From an uncultured Clostridia bacterium (GTDB lineage: Bacteria > Bacillota > Clostridia > Lachnospirales > CAG-274): DNA of 41,279 nucleotides. Where the stretch lies: NCBI GenBank assembly GCA_944383875.1, contig CALWRD010000139.1, forward strand, positions 1 through 41,279, read 5' to 3'. The position numbers and the translations under genes are program-made. The notes under the pieces are model-generated. The model had not been told where the DNA came from and made no database searches. It saw only the letters and a list, made by a program, of their open reading frames with translations. Shown piece after piece: positions 35,684 through 41,279 of this stretch (positions within the stretch are counted from its first letter, which is position 1; each line of letters begins with the position of its first letter).

Positions 35684-36760
35684 TTAAAGTACTTTTCCGT
35701 TTTTTACATTAAAAATTTTTGATTTTACCGAAATATCCTTTATATAATCCTCTATTCCCGTACAGGTTATTACCGTCTGAATATCGCCTATTGAATTGAT
35801 CAGGCTTTTCTGTCTTGAACCGTCCAGCTCGGAAAGCACATCATCCAGCAAAAGTACGGGACTTTCCCCTCTTTCCGAGGTAATAAGTTCGATTTCCGCA
35901 AGCTTTGCTGATATGCAGGCGCTCCTTTGCTGTCCCTGTGAACCGAAGTTTCTGGCATTAACGCCGTTTATATAAAAGGCAATATCATCCTTATGTACAC
36001 CGGAGGAGGTAGAGCCCAGCATAATATCCCTTTCATGATTTTTTGAAAGTTTTGAAAGGTAATCCTCCTGTTTTGTATTAGGCTTATAGACAATGGAAAG
36101 CAATTCGGAATTTTGGGATATTTTTCCGTGCATATTCGCCGCAAAGCCGTTAAGTTCTTTAATAAAGTTTTCCCTTATCTGTAAAAGTTTAATACCGCAC
36201 TGAGAAAGCTGTAAATCGTAAATATCAAGCATATCATACTGACGTCTGTCCTTTTGAAGGGTTTTAAGAAGATTATTTCTTTGTTTAAGAAGTCTGTAAT
36301 ATTTTTTTAAATTATAATAATAAATATTATTAATCTGACACAGCTCCATATCCATAAAACGGCGTCTTTCTCCGGGACCGGACTGTATAAGCTGCAAATC
36401 CTGGGGACCAAAAAAAACGGTATTTAACACACCAAACAGCTCTCCAAGCTTTTGAATGGAAATACCGTTTACACTGATAAATTTTTTTTTGGAAGAGTTA
36501 AAGTGTATATCAATTCTATCCGTATTAGCTGAGGTAACATTAAGCCTGATATGAGCCTCCTGCCGGTTAAAGGCTATAATATCCCTGTCGTTTACCCCGG
36601 AACGCTGGCTTCTGCCTGCGGAACAGATATAAATTGACTCCAGAATATTTGTTTTTCCCTGAGCATTATCTCCGTAGATAATATTGACCCCGGGACTTAA
36701 TTCAATATAAGCTTCCGATATATTTCTGTAGTTTTTTAAAGCTATATCATTAATATACAT
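35684..36760 (-). CDS. recF: DNA replication and repair protein RecF
   Basis: RecF is an SMC-like ABC ATPase that, with RecO and RecR, loads RecA at gaps. The 358-aa protein has Walker A YGDNAQGKTNILE, an ABC signature around NFGSQGQQRSACISAKLAE and Walker B PVLLLDDVLSELD. The ATG abuts the yaaA stop codon (TAAATG), so translation is coupled. The product begins MYINDIALKNYRNI, as usual, and has the expected length. Confidence 0.97.
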   Translation of the reverse strand: MYINDIALKNYRNISEAYIELSPGVNIIYGDNAQGKTNILESIYICSAGRSQRSGVNDRDIIAFNRQEAHIRLNVTSANTDRIDIHFNSSKKKFISVNGISIQKLGELFGVLNTVFFGPQDLQLIQSGPGERRRFMDMELCQINNIYYYNLKKYYRLLKQRNNLLKTLQKDRRQYDMLDIYDLQLSQCGIKLLQIRENFIKELNGFAANMHGKISQNSELLSIVYKPNTKQEDYLSKLSKNHERDIMLGSTSSGVHKDDIAFYINGVNARNFGSQGQQRSACISAKLAEIELITSERGESPVLLLDDVLSELDGSRQKSLINSIGDIQTVITCTGIEDYIKDISVKSKIFNVKNGKVL

Positions 36761-36982
36761 TTACTCATCATCTCGCCTGCACGCAAGATAGCTTTCTCCC
36801 TCAAATTCCATAATATCTCCGTCATAAACCTTTTTGCCCCGCATAGTGCAGACCTGACCGTTAAGTTTGACATAACCTTCCTGAATAAGAGCCTTTGCAT
36901 CAGAGCCCTGACCTACCACGTCGGCAAGCTTCATAAGCTGCTGAAGTTTAACAAAATCCGTATGAAAATAAACCTTTTCCAT
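36761..36982 (-). CDS. yaaA: S4-domain RNA-binding protein YaaA/RlbA type
   Basis: The 73-aa protein consists of one S4 RNA-binding domain (FVKLQQLMKLADVVGQGSDAK, then IQEGYVKLNGQVC, RGKKVYDGD). In Firmicutes this small gene sits between dnaN and recF, and in Bacillus its product is linked to ribosome assembly. It starts 11 nt after dnaN and abuts recF, so all three are co-transcribed. GGAGG lies before the ATG. Confidence 0.93.
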   Translation of the reverse strand: MEKVYFHTDFVKLQQLMKLADVVGQGSDAKALIQEGYVKLNGQVCTMRGKKVYDGDIMEFEGESYLACRRDDE

Positions 36983-36993
36983 AACTGTCCTCC

Positions 36994-38097
36994 TTAAAGT
37001 TTAAGCGGAAGCACCAGATATTTGTAATCATCTGTCTGTGCATTTTTAATTATACAAGGGCTGAGAGGAGACATAAACTTAATCATAACACTGTCATCAT
37101 CAATATTTTTTAATACATCCACCAGATAGTTTGCATTAAAACTGATAACAAGAGGATCTCCGTCACTTTCAATATTAACCTGCTCAAATACCTCGCCTAT
37201 CTCTGCCTTGGAAGTAATATTTATTACTCCGTCTTTAATTTCAAGGCTTACGGGAGCTTTTTTAGGATCCTTAACAATAAGGATTGCCCTTTCCAGTGCA
37301 TGCAGAAGTTCTTCCCTGTTTACATTAATACGAAGATTACTGTCTGTATTAAAGAGGTTTTCATACTCCATATACTGACCTTCAATTAATCTTGAAACCA
37401 TGGTACAGCTTGTCATTTCAAAGAGAATGTGTCTGTCCGTAATATATATATTTATATATTCTTCCTCATCTGTGGGAGCAATGGAGCTTATTTCGGTTAA
37501 AGTTTTGGCAGGTACAATAATATCATTGTAATCATCGTAATCCTCTATGGGTGTGGTACGATAGCTTACCCTGTATCCGTCTATGGCTACCACATTTATC
37601 TTATGGGGTGTTATCTCCAAAAACTCACCGGTAAGTACCGGACGGGTATCTTCCGTAGCTACGGAAAATATGGTCTGCTTGATCAAGTTTTTTAATACTG
37701 CGCTTTTAACCTTAAGAGGCTGATTTTTTTCAACCTCGGGAGGCTGAGGAAATTCCTTTCCGGGCTGTCCCATAAGTTTAAACTCACTTCTGCCGCTTTT
37801 TATAATGGCACAGTTTTTGTCATCTACGCTTATTTTAACTTCATTTGTGGGAAGACTTCTTATTATGTTTGAAAAAAGCCTTGCGTTAAGGGCTACGGAG
37901 CCAAGTTCATATACATCAGCCTCGATAACCGCAGTTTCTATGCTAAGCTCAAGATTGTTAGCCATAAGGCGGAAGCCTTTTCTGTCAGCTGTTAAAAGTA
38001 TACATTCAAGTATGGGCTGAGTTGTCCTTTGGGCAACTGCCTTGTTGACTATTGAAATATTGTTGATAAGTAGTTCCTTTGAGCAGGTAATGTTCAT
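36994..38097 (-). CDS. dnaN: DNA polymerase III beta subunit (sliding clamp)
   Basis: DnaN is the ring-shaped clamp that tethers Pol III and other partners to DNA. The 367-aa protein has the three repeated clamp domains, a typical start (MNITCSKELLINNISIVNKAV) and an ending in KYLVLPLKL that resembles the family consensus P(M/V)RL. AAAGGACG lies 13 nt before the ATG. The gap to dnaA upstream is unusually long (731 nt) because of repeat copy C and DnaA-box-containing DNA. Confidence 0.97.
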   Translation of the reverse strand: MNITCSKELLINNISIVNKAVAQRTTQPILECILLTADRKGFRLMANNLELSIETAVIEADVYELGSVALNARLFSNIIRSLPTNEVKISVDDKNCAIIKSGRSEFKLMGQPGKEFPQPPEVEKNQPLKVKSAVLKNLIKQTIFSVATEDTRPVLTGEFLEITPHKINVVAIDGYRVSYRTTPIEDYDDYNDIIVPAKTLTEISSIAPTDEEEYINIYITDRHILFEMTSCTMVSRLIEGQYMEYENLFNTDSNLRINVNREELLHALERAILIVKDPKKAPVSLEIKDGVINITSKAEIGEVFEQVNIESDGDPLVISFNANYLVDVLKNIDDDSVMIKFMSPLSPCIIKNAQTDDYKYLVLPLKL

Positions 38098-38428
38098 TTG
38101 TCCACAACGTCCTTTCGTCGGTGTAAATAGATATATAATATATAATTAATTATCGTAGTCGTAGTAGTAGGGGACGTGATTTTGTTAAAAACACGAAAAT
38201 TCCCTTAAAAAGCGGCATTTTTGATGTGGATAAAATACGGAGAAAATGTTAAGTATGCCGGAAAATATCAACATTTATCAACATTTTCCATTTATCACAA
38301 AATTGCCGTAAAACAATTATTAACATAGAAATAACATTAAATGTGCATATCTATGTGAAAAAATTATAGTTTTTTGCAAATCAAAATTAGCATAAACTGT
38401 TTGCTTAAAGAGTCTCATCCAAACTTCC
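38098..38428. other. dnaA-dnaN spacer, dnaN-proximal part with DnaA boxes
   Basis: It contains a perfect box on the minus strand (TGTGGATAA, 38225-38233) and a one-mismatch TTATCAACA (38275-38283), with a further ATATCAACA just before it. A short TAGTCGTAGTAGTAG run (about 38156-38170) marks an odd GTA-repeat patch close to dnaN. Origins in Firmicutes are often bipartite with boxes in this spacer, so this may be the second half of oriC or the dnaN promoter region. Confidence 0.5.
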
Positions 38429-38813
38429 GGCAAACGAAAACAAGCTAACTAAAATAACAAACTAAAAATTCAACAATAGCATTTGTGCTGATTTTTAGCC
38501 GCCTATAAAACAGGCGGCGTTAAGAAAATCAGCGCAAATACCCTAGGGATGTACAGTGGGTTCTTAGGGGCGGGAACACCGCCCCTAAGTCGTGCAAGTT
38601 TGAATTTATGAAATAAATTCAAATCACGTAGGGATGCGATCTTTTTCTTTCAAAAAAAATCGCACGACACGCTTCGAAATTAGTGGCGCTTTTGCCTACT
38701 TTTCTCGTAGAAAAGTAGGAATCCCATTGTGGAATTAAGGGAAAAGAAAAATTGCCACTCTTTTTTGCAAAGAACAACGGAAAAGTTTTTCTATAGGTTT
38801 TATAAAAACTTAT
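38429..38813 (-). repeat. Structured intergenic repeat, copy C (with a nested insert)
   Basis: It has the same blocks as copies A and B, directly downstream of dnaA on its strand. H1 is at 38793-38813 (weaker), H0 at 38720-38736, H2 at 38695-38719, H3 at 38563-38589, H4 at 38498-38518, and the tail ends near 38429. Between the linear box and H3, about 72 nt (38596-38667) are added, flanked by GTCGTGC and GCACGAC. The H3 loop reads in the opposite direction to copy B. It sits inside the dnaA-dnaN spacer. Confidence 0.85.
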
Positions 38814-38828
38814 AGGTTTATAGAAAAA

Positions 38829-40196
38829 TTATTTTCCTGTAATCAACTTCTCTATATCGGTTACCTGAACTTCAAAATCGGGATTTTCCTCCATTTTTCT
38901 GCCCACAAGCTCAATAGCGTGCATAACGGTGGAATGATCCTTTCCGCCGAATTTTTTGCCTATGCTTACAAGGGTTTCACTGTTAAGCAGCTTTCTTGAA
39001 AAATACATGGCAACCTGTCTTGCAAGGGCAAGGTCCTTGGTTTTTTTCTTGGAGCAAAGGTCCTCGGTGGTAAAATTGTAGTAATTTGCAACCACGTTCT
39101 GAATATATTCAACGCTCATCTCAGGTTTAAATGAATTTATGGTGTTCTTAAGGGCGCTTAAGGCAATATCAAGGGTAATTACGGAATTGTGGTTTGTAAT
39201 TAGCTTGGAATAGGCAATTACAGTGGTAAGTGCACCTTCCATCTCTCTGATATTGCTTTTAACGGATTCGGCAATATACTGCAAAACCTCATCCTCTATC
39301 TTTATCCCCTGAGTTTCTGCCTTGTTCCTGAGTATGGCTACGCTGGTTTCAAGATTGGGATAGCCTATATCTATGGGCAGACCACCCGCAAGCCTTGACA
39401 TAAGCCTGTCCGTAAGGTTTTGTATTGCAGATGGATGTCTGTCGGAAGTGATAACTATCTGTTTGCCGTTTTGCCACAGGTCATTAAAGGTAAAGAAAAA
39501 TTCCTCCTGAGTAGCCCTTTTGTCGGAAATAAACTGAATATCATCCAGAAGAAGAAGGTCAAGCTCCCTGTATTTCTGTCTGAACTGTTCGTTTTCATGC
39601 TTTTGTATGGCAAGGATGACCTCATTTGTAAAGGTTTCGCAGGAAACATAGAGTATCTTTGCATTTGGATTGTTTTTGTAAACTTCATTGCCTATTGCAT
39701 GCATAAGGTGAGTCTTTCCCAGTCCTACACCGCCGTAGAGAAAAAGGGGATTATATGAAGTTCCCGGATTTTTGGAAACGGAAACGGCAGCGGCATGTGC
39801 CATCTGATTATTGGTACCTACTATAAAGTTGTCGAAGGTATACCTTGGCATAAGACCGTTTGGCATACGGAAATTAATATTATTTTCCACAGGCTGCACA
39901 GGCTTGATTTCTTCGGGATTCTCTTCGGTTTCGGGCTGTTCGTTGCCTGTTATTATTTTAAGTGACATTTGATTGCCTTTGTTTATAAAGAGAAGAGCCT
40001 CCTCAATGTAATTAAGAAACTTTCTTTCAATTATTTCTTTTACAAAGTCGTATTGTACTTTGACAGTAAAAACATTACTGCTCATACTGATAGGGACAAT
40101 AGGCTTGATATAAAGGTTGAAGGCAAGGGCGCTTATATTTTGCTGTGCCTCAAGGATAGTGAGAGCCTGTTCCCAATATTCGTTACAAGTGTCCAT
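38829..40196 (-). CDS. dnaA: Chromosomal replication initiator DnaA
   Basis: DnaA is an AAA+ protein that binds DnaA boxes and melts the origin. The 455-aa protein has an N-terminal domain I, a linker (around residues 108-125), Walker A GGVGLGKTHLMHAIG, Walker B LLLLDDIQF, the sensor region MSRLAGGLPIDI and the C-terminal DNA-binding signature GGKDHSTVMHAIE. The length is standard. A GGAGGGAG ribosome binding site lies before ATG 40196. Boxes for its own product lie just upstream (oriC), consistent with autoregulation. It is the first gene on the left replichore. Confidence 0.98.
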   Translation of the reverse strand: MDTCNEYWEQALTILEAQQNISALAFNLYIKPIVPISMSSNVFTVKVQYDFVKEIIERKFLNYIEEALLFINKGNQMSLKIITGNEQPETEENPEEIKPVQPVENNINFRMPNGLMPRYTFDNFIVGTNNQMAHAAAVSVSKNPGTSYNPLFLYGGVGLGKTHLMHAIGNEVYKNNPNAKILYVSCETFTNEVILAIQKHENEQFRQKYRELDLLLLDDIQFISDKRATQEEFFFTFNDLWQNGKQIVITSDRHPSAIQNLTDRLMSRLAGGLPIDIGYPNLETSVAILRNKAETQGIKIEDEVLQYIAESVKSNIREMEGALTTVIAYSKLITNHNSVITLDIALSALKNTINSFKPEMSVEYIQNVVANYYNFTTEDLCSKKKTKDLALARQVAMYFSRKLLNSETLVSIGKKFGGKDHSTVMHAIELVGRKMEENPDFEVQVTDIEKLITGK

Positions 40197-40202
40197 TAAA
40201 CT

Positions 40203-40520
40203 CCCTCCGGATTTAAAATTAAAAGTGTAAAAAAATTAAATAACAGTATTTTTTTACAAATAAAAAAATCAGCAGCTGAAAATGTTAATATGTTAATAGA
40301 GTTATCCATATTTTGTGGATAAAAATAAGAAAAACTATTGAATCCACAGCTTATACAACAGCAAAAAATCCTTTAAATAAAAGCTTTAGCTGTAAAAATC
40401 CACATGTTATCCACAATTTTGTCAACAAAATGTGTATAACTGTGGATTAATATTAAACTTATCAACATTGCAGACCGACTGCATACGAACACACATAAAA
40501 TAAACAGCTTATTTATTATA
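40203..40520. other. Chromosomal replication origin (oriC)
   Basis: Between divergent dnaA and the fumarase gene is a cluster of DnaA boxes. TTATCCACA (40407-40415) and TGTGGATAA (40314-40322, minus) are perfect. TTATCCATA (40302-40310), TGTGTATAA (40431-40439), TGTGGATTA (40441-40449) and TTATCAACA (40459-40467) have one mismatch. A very AT-rich stretch (40221-40270) is a candidate unwinding element. Gene strand bias changes across it. The remainder up to 40702 is AT-rich promoter sequence for the fumarase gene. Confidence 0.85.
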
Positions 40521-40702
40521 GCATAATTTTTACCTGATTGCACTATTTTTTTATAAATTTATTGAAAATAAAAATAAATGTGCTATAATGTAAGAAATAG
40601 TTGAAATTAAGCCTGTTAAAAGGCAAAAACACCAAATTTAAAGGGGTATTTTTGTATATTTTGCAATTTTTATAAGACAGGTGATTATAAGGAGATTCAA
40701 TA

Positions 40703-41279
40703 ATGAGAGAGGTTAATGTAAGCGATGTTACTGCCTGCATTAAAAGGCTTTGTATCGAAGCAAATTATTTTCTTAACAGCGATATTTACGATTCCTTTAA
40801 GGACGCTTATGAAAATGAGGAGTCACCTATAGGCAGAGATATTATCAATCAGCTTATTAAAAATGCTGATCTTGCACGTGAAAAGTGCAAGCCTATATGT
40901 CAGGATACGGGTATGGCTGTTATTTTTATGGAAATAGGTCAGGAAGTGCATTTTTGCGGCGGATCATTGACAGATGCCATTAATGAGGGTGTAAGACAGG
41001 GATATAAAGAGGGATACCTTAGAAAATCCGTTGTGGGAGATCCTCTTTTAAGGGTAAATACAGGTGATAATACTCCTGCCGTTATACATTACGACATAGT
41101 GCCGGGAGATAAGGTGAAAATTGACGTTGCTCCTAAGGGCTTCGGCTCCGAAAATATGAGCAGAATTTATATGCTTAAGCCTTCGGACGGTATTGAGGGT
41201 GTAAAAAACGCTATTATAGACTGTATAAAAAATGCGGGACCAAATCCATGCCCTCCCATGGTTGTGGGCGTAGGTATAG
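40703..41279 (+). CDS. Class I fumarate hydratase, alpha subunit (3' end cut by window)
   Basis: This is the N-terminal 192 residues of the alpha subunit of the two-subunit, [4Fe-4S] class I fumarase (or the related L-tartrate dehydratase), which interconverts fumarate and malate. Seen are KCKPICQDTGMAVIF with a cluster-type Cys, the GGSLTDAINEGVRQGY helix, DPLLRVNTGDNTP and KGFGSENMSR. A second cluster Cys is expected in GPNPCPPM. GGAG precedes the ATG at 40703. Fumarase versus tartrate dehydratase cannot be settled from this half, but fumarase is far more common. It is the first gene on the right replichore. Confidence 0.88.
   Translation, partial: MREVNVSDVTACIKRLCIEANYFLNSDIYDSFKDAYENEESPIGRDIINQLIKNADLAREKCKPICQDTGMAVIFMEIGQEVHFCGGSLTDAINEGVRQGYKEGYLRKSVVGDPLLRVNTGDNTPAVIHYDIVPGDKVKIDVAPKGFGSENMSRIYMLKPSDGIEGVKNAIIDCIKNAGPNPCPPMVVGVGI

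Overview
The window is low-GC DNA from an anaerobic, spore-forming member of the Clostridia. The evidence is SpoVS, a CotS-like protein, a TcdR-type sigma factor, a two-subunit class I fumarase and the gene order dnaA-dnaN-yaaA-recF-gyrB-gyrA. Dockerin modules and S-layer homology (SLH) domains point to a fibre-associated gut or rumen lineage, perhaps Oscillospiraceae or Lachnospiraceae. The species cannot be named from this sequence alone. The replication origin lies at about 40.2-40.5 kb, so most of the window is the left replichore, and the core genes are mostly on the minus (leading) strand.

Layout. 1-838: 5' part of prmA. 1047-7143 (minus): a purine operon purC - SLH protein - purF - purB - purA, which ends at a strong terminator. 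7366-15475: an accessory island built by tandem duplication. Each unit has a plus-strand secreted transglutaminase-like protein with a C-terminal dockerin, then one or two minus-strand SLH proteins, then a CotS-like gene. In the first unit the CotS-like gene survives only as an 80-bp remnant. A TcdR/UviA-like sigma factor gene, split by a -1 frameshift, lies between the units. 15760-22432: asnB, pepF, glgA, a small membrane protein and an acyl-ACP thioesterase. 22665-24004: an Lrp/AsnC regulator, a candidate small RNA, a 45-aa membrane peptide and spoVS. 24005-24930: a gene-free block with two inverted copies of a structured repeat. 24931-30817: dgt, a small alarmone synthetase, tcdA, a Cys/Gly-rich small protein, an ArsB/NhaD-type permease and two hypotheticals. 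31166-40196: gyrA, gyrB, recF, yaaA, dnaN, dnaA. 40203-40520: oriC. 40703-end: the start of the fumarase alpha subunit.

Four non-coding observations stand out. (1) A multi-hairpin intergenic repeat of about 300-385 bp occurs three times. Each copy follows a stop codon in the same orientation as the gene, and two stems show compensatory base changes. (2) Related palindromic elements sit in the predicted 5' leaders of purC and asnB, in the same orientation relative to each gene, with a compensatory change in the outer stem. (3) The two dockerin-transglutaminase genes and the TcdR-like sigma gene share a non-sigmaA promoter pattern, TTGCCT-N16-GTCTTT. In the two dockerin genes it is followed by a LacI/CcpA-type operator, TGTAATCGGTTACA. 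(4) A stretch with its own sigmaA promoter and terminator upstream of the spoVS region looks like an RNA gene of about 135 nt. All structures were paired by eye. No folding or database search was run.
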